A stretch of DNA of 64,000 nt. Origin: Trissonchulus latispiculum. Taxonomy: Eukaryota; Nematoda; Enoplea; Enoplida; Ironidae. The translations under genes were made by a program, and so were the position numbers. The notes beneath the pieces were generated by a model. The model did no database searches. It was not told where the DNA came from and was given only the letters and a program-made list of their open reading frames with translations. This document shows, piece by piece, positions 1 to 10,620 of the stretch. Location of the stretch: positions 1-64,000 of the forward strand of contig JASAND010010818.1 of NCBI GenBank assembly GCA_030248195.1, in the 5' to 3' direction. How positions within the stretch are numbered: the first letter of the stretch is position 1; each line of letters starts with the position of its first letter.

Positions 1-3000
1 AAGATGTTCAAGGTATTTCTTCTGCACTGTCAGCGCAGAATCTTGTATGTATTAAGTTGATGCGAAAAGCAGTTGACATCATGTACGTGTACTATATATT
101 AAGTTGTATAATAAGGAGAATCACTACATTACACTTGCAGGCCATGCTGACAAATCGTACAATTTTCCGAAGAACTGCCGATAGCAACAGCAAGCAACAG
201 CCGATAGAAACTGGGCAATTTTCGCGAATATGGGTTGTTCAGCGAAGCTGGTCCATATTAGTGCTCTTTTAACCTAGTCCTCCTGGCATTTACAACCTGC
301 CCCTCCCATATTAACGTTTTAAAACCTAGTCCTCTGTCTATTTACAACCGAATGTCACCCATATTGCATTTTTCATGCTCCATCGGAGCATTTTTATTCT
401 TGTAGAATAATTTAGAGTTATTGGAAGAAGTGTATGCAAAGTTGATGCACAGCGCAAGTTCCAAAAAGGGCTCTTTGCAATGGTCAGCTTTTTTGTTGAA
501 TAAATTTGTTGTTCAGAGATTTATTTTGTTAAGTGTCCCATTTTTCAGGTGCTCGTAAAGAAGCTGAATATAAATTGGATAATTTGAATTCTGCCATCAG
601 GCGCACTCTTGGGCTGAGGAAAACTGGGTTCAGTACCGTGGGCAGACGACCTGCCTCACCTACGCGAGGTAAAGGTTAATAAAATTCTTTAGTCAATGTG
701 TTTTTTAGTATTGTCAGCTACGCAAGCATTAAAAAAGCTGCCATGAAATGTCTATGTATTGTTAATGGAAGATCTTTAGCCCAGTAGCATTAATCAGTGC
801 TTGTGGTGATTGATAATTCTTAATCTAAGCATAAGTTTGCACTTAAATATTTTAGATGGTTCTTCAGGAGGTCGCCTGAATGAAGTGGACGCCGAGCAAG
901 TTCGGTCTACTCTTCGAGATATACTGGGAACTCTCAGCAGCGCTGAGCGCGATAGGGTGCGTTTTTCACTCCCGAGTATTGTGACTTGATATTGCAAAGC
1001 CGTCGTTATACTCAAATCGAATCATCACAGTCATAAGTGGCAATGCAATGGCAATGATTTCTTTCAATTCTATCATAAAGCTTAGCGAAATCCTCTTGAA
1101 ATTTGTGTTGCTCTACGACAATTGCGTAGAGACAAGAGCACATAATAAGAGTATGACAGGTTATCTGGCAGGTTATTTGTTACCAGCTGTTATTGTTATC
1201 AGGTATCTACTGTTCACTCAAACGAATTCACACGCTATCTTTGCGTTTGAAAGCTCGAAGCAGACACAAATTAAGCGCACTCAGGCGTTGTATTTTCGAG
1301 CTTTAACACGTAAAGATACGGCGGGTGAGCATACAGAAAAGTGTACTGGGTACGCATCTGTGAGAGGTCACTTGGTACACGTTTGTGGGTGGGGGTTAGC
1401 CGTTAGCGTGCAGAGCGTGTACCTTCTGTTGTTAAAAGAGAGCCTGCCAGCTGTCACACTCTCTACTCTTGGTAGAGATAAGCTCTAAACCCTCACCAGG
1501 CGTCTTCTACATTACTAGAAATTGCTTTTACTTTATACTTAGCTTTCCTGCATGGCGTTTGTTGTAATACAACTTACACCTTACTGATTTCTTTCCAATG
1601 CTCTCATTACTTGTTGGGAAATTTGAAGATTGTGCTTCTTCAGTGTTTTGCTTGTTTTATTATGACAATGACTCATTGACTGTGTTTTAGGATGAAGCAC
1701 AGACCACCGCTGCTAGTTTGAAGACTCAGGTTCAGGAATTGGAGGATGCAGTTCGACGTCATGAACAGAAGGTTCAAAATCTCCAACGTCAGCTACAGTC
1801 AACGGAAGACGGTAAATAGCTTCTGTAAACTTTGTCCATTGTATAACCCTGCTACCTAAATCGTATTGCAGTGTGTGTGCGCGCTGTCGGTTTGAGTATT
1901 TTCATGAGTTACCTGCGTTTAAATATTGATTTAGGATTTTTTAAAAAATGAACTTAGTGTTTCTGACAACAGTCGAAAGAATTATTTCCCATCTGTTTCT
2001 TGTTGTGTTCTTTTCTTTCTTTAAAGTTCCTTTAAATGTCAGATTATTTGTGTTTTTTAGAAAAGCGTGAAACTGAGGGCAAACTGCAGTCTACTCAGGC
2101 TCAGTTGGTGATTGCGGAGGATAATCAGCGTCGAAATGAGCGAGAAAGGAAAGGCATGTCGGATCAGATCTCTGCAATGCAACAGCAGCTACAGTCCAGA
2201 GAAAATGAATTGAGACAACTGGATGTAAGCAACTTAGCTTCCTTTCGCTCGAGTTCTGTATGTAATAAAACTTTCATAAATTTTTTAACCTTAACATGTT
2301 TTCTAACAATGCTTTTCTTCCTTTCTTAGCTGAAACAATAGTTCTGGCAGAACTGTTACGGTGTCTGGCGCGTGTAACGAATCCACTTTTCGTGGTGTTA
2401 TGCGTTTGAGTCGTTGTTAAAAATGTCTGGTTTATACTCTCTCATAGGGCAAATTTTGGGGGGCACCGATTTCGGGGGAATCAACATAGTTTCATTTTGT
2501 GCTTAGCTAAAAATTGAACAATTTTCAATTTAGATTTAAGCTAAATTGCTAAAGAATGCTAAAAATCCAGCGAAGCTGGAAACTGTTTTGATTGCGTAGT
2601 TCGAAATAGCGAAAGACTGTGTATGTTTAGGAAAAATTCGTTAAAATGAAGGCCCAAGAAGCGAAACTGGAGGAGGATAAACGAACGCTGCGGGATTCGC
2701 TGGACTCTGCTGAGGCCAAAGGGTTACAGCTGGAAACAGACCGACGGAATCTAGAATCTGACTTGCAGAAGACCCGCCTCATGCTTAATGATAAGGAGAC
2801 CGAGAAACAGGTATCGACTACCTGGTCTTGGTTATTCAATCGTTTCTGCAACTCTGAATAAATATGGAAAGTGAAATGAGTACTGGAAATTTAGAGAGAT
2901 TTTGGTCATTAGTTTATCTTAGTTTTAGAGAAATTTTAGAGATTAGTTTTTCTTCTGAAGTTGTGTCATGTCATTTGGATTTCTAGCTTTAGTAGTTTGC

Positions 3001-6000
3001 CTTTGGCGCCTGCCGATGGGTAGGTTGATTAGGAAACTAGTTGATTAGAAAATTTTTGATAATTGTATTTTCTATGATTTTGTTACGGATTGTTCTTGAT
3101 TTAATTGTTCTTGTCACGTGCATGGTAATATTGTGTCATGATTGTTAGCCTTTACCGCCTTAGCACATTTGGAGAGTTTAAACATTTAGGTGCTAGAAGA
3201 TCGTCTGGAAACAGTGTGTCGCCAGCTGAGCCAGGCTGAAGAAAAGGCCGGTTCTCTGCAGCTGACTGTGGATCGACTGAATATGAGCATGGCCAGAACA
3301 GAGGAAGGAGAGAATCTGTTGAAAAATAAGGTCTGATTCAATCTTTTTTATCCTTTCTAACAACAGCTAACGATTGTACGTACTTTTCTAAGACGTACTC
3401 GCTGCTAAATTGTGCTCAAATTGTACTGTCCTGTTTTGTGATTTTTGTCTTTTATTCAGTTTGCTTTCACGTTTTTCTATTTTTTCAGTTAGATACCATG
3501 AATAAGTCGCTGTCAGAACAGACTGCCGCCGGTCACACCATGCAAGAAAAGTTGAACACGATGCAGCAACAGTTGCGAAATTCTGAGCACGAGCGACAGA
3601 TTTTGCAAGATCGTTTGGAAGGATCTAAGTAAGACTTGCTGTAATTTTATACTTTAGGAATTGACAGGGGCGTAGGCAGGGGGGGGCCAGGGGGGAATCC
3701 CCCCCGAAACTCATTTGCCCCCCGGGAAATTTTCCTTGTCGGGGAAAATTTTACAAAATTTTCGGGCCGTAGGCGCGAATTTTATTAATCGACTCAGAAA
3801 AATCTAATTTGCACATCAAATTACACGGTTAAATTTTCCAAAATTTTAGCATAATGTGCTCTAAAAATAGGTTTCAATTATGCCATATTCTAAAAAGGTC
3901 TGTCTTTTACCTGGGGGCTGCCGCCCCCAGACCCCCGCCTATTTTATCTAAAGATCTAACCTTTTGCACTTATAATCTAACAAGTTTGTAGAAATTGTTG
4001 TCTAAAAATGAGAAAACAGAAAGACATAGTTTCAGTAAGCGAATTTTACAGGAATTTGAAATAGCACTATCCTTATTTATATATGCGATTTGAATGTTTA
4101 TATAATCCTTTTAAATGTTTTCATTATGACTTTTATTACATTTTTCAAAAATTCTCCAGCCCCCCATACCCCCCGTGTAGCTGCTGTATTTATGTACATG
4201 GTATGCATTTTACCTCCGAAAATTTAGAAAGCTCAGTTCTCATAACCTTAGTTTATGTTATCCGAAAAAAGTCTGAAACAAGCGAATAACGATTTTGGAA
4301 AACCTGGGTAAATGTTAAAAAATTTAGGATGTGCCCCCCCCCCGAAATTTTTTTCTGGCTACGCCATTATTGAAGTTAACAATGTAAAAAGTGTTAATAA
4401 CATGACAGCAGTAAATTTGCTTATTTATTATGCCATGTGTAATCTAGTAATTATTTTCAGAAATAGTTTGGCTGATACCAAACGTCAGATGCGTGAACTG
4501 AATGATAAGCTGTCAGAAACGTCACGCATGCTCTCAGATAATGAATACCGACGTATGGAATTGGAAAATCAAGTTCGAGCACTACAAGCGGTATGCAGTA
4601 TGCACCATGTTTTAATAACCATAATCATGGTGTTTAGCTGCACTTAATTTTGTTTGGTCCGTTTTAGTTTTAGTGTTTTAATTGTGACTGGGTACCAATT
4701 TGTGGGGGGGGGGTAAACCATTAGCGTGCACAAAATGTGATACGCTGATAATACATAGAGCATTACGTTACGCTTGTAATAAGCTTGTGTATTATGAAGC
4801 TTGATGTTACGTGGATCCGCTGCTTACTTTCATAAATGACGCTACATCACTTTTTTATTTATTTAGGCGCTGAACGTTCGCCAAGAAGGTGAAAAGGAGT
4901 TGTTGCGCAAATTGGAAGAAGCGCACAATGAACGCCAACAGTCGCAGGAAAGAGTGCAGGAATTGCAGCAGGCACTCAATCAGGCAGAGTTCCAGCGACG
5001 TGAATTTGAGCACATTCAGCAGCGCCTGGAAAAGGATAAAGTGGGACTGAAGAAGACTTTGGAAACGGTACTCTTGCTTTATTGGGACTGAAAATTTGTT
5101 TATAAAGGTGTAAATTACTAAAATTAAGGAAACGTTGCCACTTCACTTGAGCATTCAGCATTTCGTTGAGCATATCTTAAGACTTTACTTATTATTTTTC
5201 TTGACAGTTCCGTGGATTTTTTTTAGTTTTTAACATAGTTATTATTTAACAGAGCACTTTTTTTCAGATTGAGCAAGAAAAGAAGCAGCAGGAACGCCAC
5301 GCCAGTCAGACGGCTGCAGAACGCTCTGCTCTGGATAGGTCGCTTTCTGGAATTGAGAAGGAAAATATGGATTTGCAGCACAACTTGCAGAAGTTGCAAA
5401 CTCAATTGGCTGCGATGGAACAGCAGCATGCACAAAAGTACTTTGTCATATTTTATTATATTCATCCTTTTTTAGTACGACGTTTTAAACATAACCTTTA
5501 AAGTTTAAAACCGTCCGTATTTTGTCCTAATAAGCCCGGTATTTGAGAAACGGTCTGCAGAGAGCAACACAATAAGATTTCAGCTAACACGGGCGCTTTC
5601 AGAGTCTCACAGAAATGCTGGGGCCACTTCGAAAAAATGACATCTGTCTGGTAAATGTTTGATATTATTCAGTATATTTGTTTCTGGAAGTAATAGGAGA
5701 GGGAACTGACCTTTATGACTCTACTTTACGCCCGTGCCTGGAAACACATGAAATGAAGTATACTGTGGGTGTCCTACCTGCCCTCTGATTTAGTCTGAGA
5801 ATCGGCGATTTGGTCAGGTTGCCTTAATCTTTTAATGTGTGATAGATACCATCCTATTCTGTGCTCTTTGTAGACTGTTGGAAGTGAGCGACCGTCATAA
5901 GCGTGAAATCGACGTGGAACTGGAGCGACTGAAGGCGGACAAAGGCCAGGCTGAGCGAATGCTGGAAAGTCGAGAGCGCCTCCATCAGCAGCGAATTAAG

Positions 6001-6816
6001 GGATTGGAAGAGCAGGTCAGACTTTTGTGTAAAATTGTCTGCGGTAAAGTCTTTGTCTTTTATTGCATGTTAGTTGAAGAATTAATGATTGTATAATGAT
6101 TCTGATTAAATAAGAACTTGAATCCCGTCAGTTTAAATTAGGGTTGGGCAACGGACAAAAGTCCCGGAAAAGGGTTTTTTCGTTTTTCCTTTTTGTCCTC
6201 CCGGAAAAAACGGCAAACAGTCGGAAACATTTAATCAGACACGCTACAAATGTCAGAGAAACTAATTTTGAGGCGCTCTGTCATGATTAGGACAACGGAA
6301 AAGAGTCGGAAAAAGCCGGGGAAAAGTCCTTTTTTCCGCCCGACTTTTTACCGGAAAAAACCAACCCTATTTTAAGTTAATAAGAACCAGTTGCTTTATG
6401 ACAAGGCTCATTGTGAGACTTATCCGAGCTTTCTTTCTAGTCTTTAAATAGACGCTGGACTGACTATTGGTTTACTGATTTGGCATAACTTCCCTACTTA
6501 GCAAGTCTTCCGGTTCTAGGTAGCCACACTAAAGGACCAACTGAATATGGAGCTGAGACGAAGACAGGATTTCATCAATCGTTCCATGGCAGCTGGAAAG
6601 GATATTGCCCAGCTGCGCGGCTCTTTGGATCGTTCGCTGACCGGCCTCCGGACCGACTCTTTTGTGGATTCCATTCTGGCTGAGGCTGAAGCCTCTCGAT
6701 ATGGGAGTCCGCGACGAACCACCAGTCCGCTTCGTCGAAAGCCACCACTGGCCGGAGTCCTGTCGCCAATGAAGAAGTCTGGACCCGGTTCCATTTACTA
6801 TCGGCGTGGAATGTAG
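1..6816 (+). CDS. CROCC: Rootletin (ciliary rootlet coiled-coil protein), C-terminal exons
   Basis: Thirteen exons, the first cut by the window edge: 1-12, 549-668, 856-956, 1691-1811, 2061-2224, 2631-2810, 3190-3330, 3489-3628, 4461-4590, 4867-5067, 5268-5437, 5874-6015 and 6520-6816 (stop TAG). All introns are GT-AG and all phases fit, giving about 638 residues. Almost the whole product is Glu/Gln/Arg/Lys-rich coiled coil. Family knowledge: rootletin polymerises into the striated rootlet at the base of cilia and links centrioles. The order of blocks follows the vertebrate rootletin C-terminus: LGLR near the start, then KMKAQEAKLEEDKR, AGSLQLTVDRLN, RLEKDKVGLKKTLE, and RERLHQQRIKGLEEQ followed by VATLKDQL. 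The last exon adds a basic Ser/Arg/Pro tail ending YYRRGM. The upstream two thirds of the gene should lie left of the window. The 12-base first exon rests only on phase and a GT. The frame at 1048-1488 lies inside an intron and is not part of the gene. Confidence 0.93.
3669..4365. mobile_element. MITE-like element in a rootletin intron
   Basis: The left end GGCGTAGGCAGGGGGGGG and the right end CTGGCTACGCC form short terminal inverted repeats (GGCGTAGSCAG) around about 700 bp of AT-rich DNA containing C-runs. There is no coding potential. It lies wholly in the intron between the exons ending at 3628 and starting at 4461. No clear target duplication was found, so the superfamily is open. Confidence 0.55.
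6139..6369. mobile_element. hAT-like MITE in the last rootletin intron
   Basis: This 231-bp element begins TAGGGTTGGG and ends CCAACCCTA. It is flanked by GTTTAAAT (6131-6138) and TTTTAAGT (6370-6377), an 8-bp target duplication matching at 6 of 8 positions, as expected for an old hAT insertion. The inside is rich in GGAAAA and TTTTCC runs in opposite orientations. There is no transposase. Confidence 0.65.
6520..6816 (+). CDS. CROCC: Terminal exon of rootletin
   Basis: The acceptor is TTCTAG just before 6520. The exon codes for 98 residues and ends in TAG at 6814-6816. It begins with VATLKDQLNMELRRR, the conserved end of the rootletin coiled coil. It continues for about 75 residues past the point where the human protein stops, in a Ser-, Arg- and Pro-rich tail (SPRRTTSPLRRKPP) that looks like a disordered basic segment. 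The tail has SP/TP dipeptides that could be phosphorylated; that is inference. Confidence 0.9.
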   Translation, partial: VATLKDQLNMELRRRQDFINRSMAAGKDIAQLRGSLDRSLTGLRTDSFVDSILAEAEASRYGSPRRTTSPLRRKPPLAGVLSPMKKSGPGSIYYRRGM

Positions 6817-7007
6817 AGTGTGTTGGGAAAGGGATAAAAATCTAGAATTAGCCATCCTTGATCCAAACAGTTTTATTTTTCGTGATTCCATTTTACAGTT
6901 TAAATTTTAATCTGATTGGGTCAATAATTTTAGTATACTAAATTTTTGAACGAGTTATTGTAGACTTGACTACACATTACTGAAGACTATAAACGAAAAG
7001 ATACAAC
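6817..7007 (+). other. Start of the rootletin 3' flank
   Basis: AT-rich sequence directly after the stop codon, with no AATAAA. It is probably 3'UTR, because the next plausible poly(A) signal lies beyond the inserted foldback element, at about 8098. Confidence 0.4.
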
Positions 7008-7669
7008 CAAGAGTGCATAATTGCACTAGATATTAGAAGAAGAGTAAGCCACTAGAGGGCTCCTCTTCTTGGCATTGCGTAACGGTGCTCCGACCACAAT
7101 ACGCGAATGTTCTCCCGTTTGGTGGGGGGGGGGTAGACAAGCATACCCCCTCCCCGTTTGGTGGGGGGGTATGCAAAAGGGGTCCCGGTTTGTTGGGGGG
7201 GGGTATGCAGAAGGGGGTCCCCTTTTGGGGGGGGTCGCCAAGTCAGACTAAGATTGGCTGAATCTCATTGGCTGTTGGCGACCCCCTCCCCCACACGGGG
7301 ACCACTTTTGCCTACCCCCCACCAAACGGGGACCCCTCTTTGCAAACCCCCACCAAACGGGGACCTCTTTTCGCTACCCCCCCCCCCCCACCAAACGGGG
7401 ACCCATTTTCAAATTGAACAAAAATTACCGTAATCCTCTGCTCTACCCCTCCCCCCACCAAACGGGGACCTCTTTTCTGCTACCCCCCCCCCCCTAACCA
7501 AACGGAGGGGGGGGGCTATGCTTTGTCGAAGAGAGCTACTACCCCCCCCCCCAACCAAACGGGGGAACATTCGCGTATTGTGGTCGGAGCACCGTTACGC
7601 AATGCCAAGAAGAGGAGCCCTCTAGTGGCTTACTCTTCTTCTTATATATAGTGCGATTATGCACTCCTG
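7008..7669. mobile_element. Foldback element with G/C-rich tandem repeats, copy 1
   Basis: The terminal inverted repeats are about 110 bp long. The left one starts CAAGAGTGCATAATTGCAC, then AGTAAGCCACTAGAGGGCTC and CCGACCACAATACGCGAATG; the right end is the reverse complement. Between them lie many diverged copies of CCCCGTTTGGTGGGGGG, in + orientation on the left and inverted on the right, meeting at a centre near 7230-7290. The 7-bp ATACAAC occurs on both sides (7001-7007 and 7670-7676) as a target duplication. A second copy is at 37631-38346. Reading frames across it are low-complexity products of the repeat, not genes. It probably sits in the rootletin 3'UTR. Confidence 0.85.
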
Positions 7670-8115
7670 ATACAACTATTACTGATAACTAAAATAGATG
7701 TTCCATTACTTTTATCAGGTTTGTTTGCTTTTATAATTTTATGTTTCTTGCCTTATGTTTTAAGTGCACTTGTATTCAGTTGGAGCACCCACTTTGCATC
7801 ATATCATTTTATTTGGTTAGAAATTTTTTACTTTATTTCATGTTTAATTTGGTTGCATAATTTTTTGTGTTTCCGGTTTAAGCCTTTTACTGAATTGCGC
7901 CTGTATAAAACTGCCATTGCCAGTGTTGCTACGAAAGTGCTCTATTTTTTGCAGAAATTGGTGTGTGTATGAAATTCTGTATTTTGTAAGTTCTTGCCAC
8001 AGTCTAATCACGATGAGCTATGCTAACATTCTGGAACTTTGGCTAGTCTGTATATTTGTTGTGTTTCCATGTATTCTTTTTAATTTCCTTGCCAGTAAAT
8101 AAAGTGATGTATGCT
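7670..8115 (+). other. Probable distal 3'UTR of rootletin with poly(A) signal
   Basis: A T-rich, non-coding stretch ends in AATAAA at 8098-8103, followed by a GT-rich segment (GTGATGTATGCTTT). This is the usual layout of a cleavage and polyadenylation site. Assignment to rootletin is inference from strand and distance; the foldback element would then lie inside the UTR. Confidence 0.4.
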
Positions 8116-8504
8116 TTACTTAATAGGGTGTTACACGTACAGATAGGTTAGTTAGTACCGTTAAGTGACCTAGCAGAGCCGGTAATTACCGTTAATTTTT
8201 CGAAACATTTTACAAATTTATTCTTGAGGTACAAGGCCCCTGAAAATTTTTGTTCAAGGTTTCAAGGTACAAATTTTTTGGGAACAAGGCCCCCCCCAGG
8301 ACCCGACCCTATGTTAATGTATGATGAAGCCCTAGGGCCAATACAAGATCGGGCCCTGTTACAAGGCTTGGCGCTCTATTCAAGGTCTTGTGGCCCGATA
8401 CGCCCCGACACAACTTTAGTTGCATGATAGGTGTAACCGATCCTATGCTAATTAGAAGAGATCGAAACTGATTAGGACGACCTGTCCTAGACAGAAGATA
8501 CTGC
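8116..8504. other. Intergenic, no gene seen
   Basis: Non-coding. It has a few repeats of CAAGG(C/T) and ACAAGGCCC around 8230-8385, which look like the remains of an unidentified repeat. Confidence 0.4.
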
Positions 8505-9277
8505 GGCCTTATTTCTTTAAAGAGTAAACGGATTAAATTAAAATTTGTCCGCAATAAGGAATTAGCACCTCGGATTAAACTGATTACCATTTATTCTGGC
8601 GAGTTAAACGAGTTAACGGTTTAATTTTAATTCTATTTCTTTATTTTACCTAGGATTAACATTTTAATCCAATCGTGTTTCTTTATTCACACTGCAGATT
8701 AAAAAATGGAAGAGTTAATTTTAACCCCACCTGCTTATTCGCTGTTTCTTTTAAGATTAATTTTAATCCGTCTCCTTCATTTTAAACTAGTTTTTAATCC
8801 ACGTGGATTAAACGGATTAAAAGTTGGCGGATTAAAATTTTTAATCGGGGATTAAGATTAACTTTTTAATCCGACCATTTTTAATCCTAGGATTAAACGA
8901 GTTAAGTTTAACCCGTTTAATCCGCCTTTAAAGAAACAGCTATTAATAATTTTAATACGCCAACTTTTAATCAGTTTAATCCGCGTAGCTGCACGAGTAA
9001 TAAAAACTAGTTGAAAATGGACGAGACTAATTAAACGGATTAAAATTAAAATTATTCTGTAAAGGAACAACGATTAAGCAGGTCGGATTAAAATTGACTC
9101 GTTGATTCTTTAATCCGAAGTGTGAGTAAGGTAACAGGGTTTAAGCAAAATGTTTTTCTTAGATGCATTAAAGAAGCAGGATTAAATTTTAATCCGTTAA
9201 ATCCGGGGTGGTGTTTCTTTAATGCGGATTAATTTTAGTAATTAATCTAATCCGTTTAGCTTTAAAGAAATAGGGCC
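8505..9277. mobile_element. Inverted-repeat element packed with GGATTA/TAATCC motifs
   Basis: The left end GGCCTTATTTCTTTAAAG and the right end CTTTAAAGAAATAGGGCC are inverted repeats, each followed inward by TAAACGGATTA-type sequence. By eye I count 22 copies of GGATTA or its complement TAATCC in about 740 bp, in both orientations, often as GGATTAAAC or TTTAATCCG. There is no coding potential and no clear target duplication. It is most likely a non-autonomous DNA element. Confidence 0.6.
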
Positions 9278-10612
9278 TAAGAGTTGGAGATTCACTGTGG
9301 GATAAGTCTACAGTAATTTATTTCATAGTTTTTTGAATGCGGGAAAGTTTTGTATTAATTTTAAGGCGTTTCCGGTTAGGGCCAAAAGACTGATCAATTA
9401 AGATTATCTGCCCGAATCACAATAATCCCATCTTTTACTCCCGCCCTGCTCTAGCACTAGTGTCTCATTGTTTGTTTGTATTGAATCATTTTGATCGATT
9501 TTCATTAGTTTAAATTTTATTCATTTTAAAAATGCTTCGTTTTATTACGCAGTTTTACTTCGTTTTTGTGGTATATTTGCGTGTGGAGGGCTCGGTGTTC
9601 TGTCACTATTGTCCACTGGTTCTCTTGATTAATATTTAATAAATGCACGATTTTGTTCCTGTTACTGTCTTTAATTCTCTATTTTTTATGTTACTTCAGC
9701 GGGTGCAACTTTCCTTTATCTTTATTTCTTGATGAGTGACTTCAGATCCATTTCACTTAATTCACATTCTTTTTTAATTAAGCATTATGGTATTGAAACT
9801 TGACATCATGACATAACAAGACCTTTTTGGAGAACGTTGTACATAGCAAGTATACCTTCCTTAAAGAGTAAGCATCACATATTGACACCATCCATGCTTC
9901 ACCTTATAAAGATTTACCCAAAAAAAGTCGATCCTGAACGCTAGAGGAGCATTTATCGCCTGAAAAGCGTCTAAGTGGGTGTGGGTGTGACTGAAATAAC
10001 CGTGGAAGAAGTAACGAACTGTTGGGGATCTTGTCTGCTATCTCTCCGCCTCTTGCCAAGCTTTATGGACCGCAGAGAGCGGCATGATAATGGTCTCTAA
10101 TCTAATGAGAACATAATTTGCTGTGCATCAAGACAAAAATACATAGATAAGTAGGTATATAGTTATTTATGAACTTGACAAAGTATATATATACTTGAAT
10201 ACAGAAAATATATCACAAAATAATATTGGCACTTGATTTGATTCTGAGATTACAGTGCTTTCTAAAAACTAACAGTGGAAAAATTCAAGTCACTGATAGA
10301 CAGTTTCAAGCTATATGCTGTTTCTTAATGGAGTTTAACTCAGTTTAACTCAACTCCAGCAAATGCATTATATGTTTGTCTATTCCAGTTTATCTTTTGT
10401 TGTGAAGCATCTGCAACGGGCGGAGGGAAGTTTCTAAGCTATATCCTTTGGTGACCAATAGGGTGGCATGGAAAAGGAGGGATTGGGAATTGCTCCATAG
10501 GGTACAACAAGAGGATGGCAGATTGAATCCAAGTTTGGCTTAACCTAAATCATAATACCAAAAGAGTAATTGAATAAAGTAACTAAAATATAGCAACGAC
10601 TACCAAATGTGC
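9278..10612. other. Intergenic AT-rich DNA, no gene seen
   Basis: No open frame with recognisable content, no RNA gene and no clear repeat structure. Confidence 0.5.
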
Positions 10613-10620
10613 ATTATTAT

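Noticed and set aside
1048..1488. 146-residue open frame on the + strand
   Set aside because: It lies inside a rootletin intron, has no recognisable domain and is not needed for the gene frame.
7100..7560. Repeat array as a CRISPR
   Set aside because: No unique spacers; units are tandem, G/C-rich and inverted around a centre in a eukaryotic genome.
8505..9277. Homotypic enhancer cluster as the main call
   Set aside because: Terminal inverted repeats point to a transposable element; the regulatory idea is kept only as a finding.
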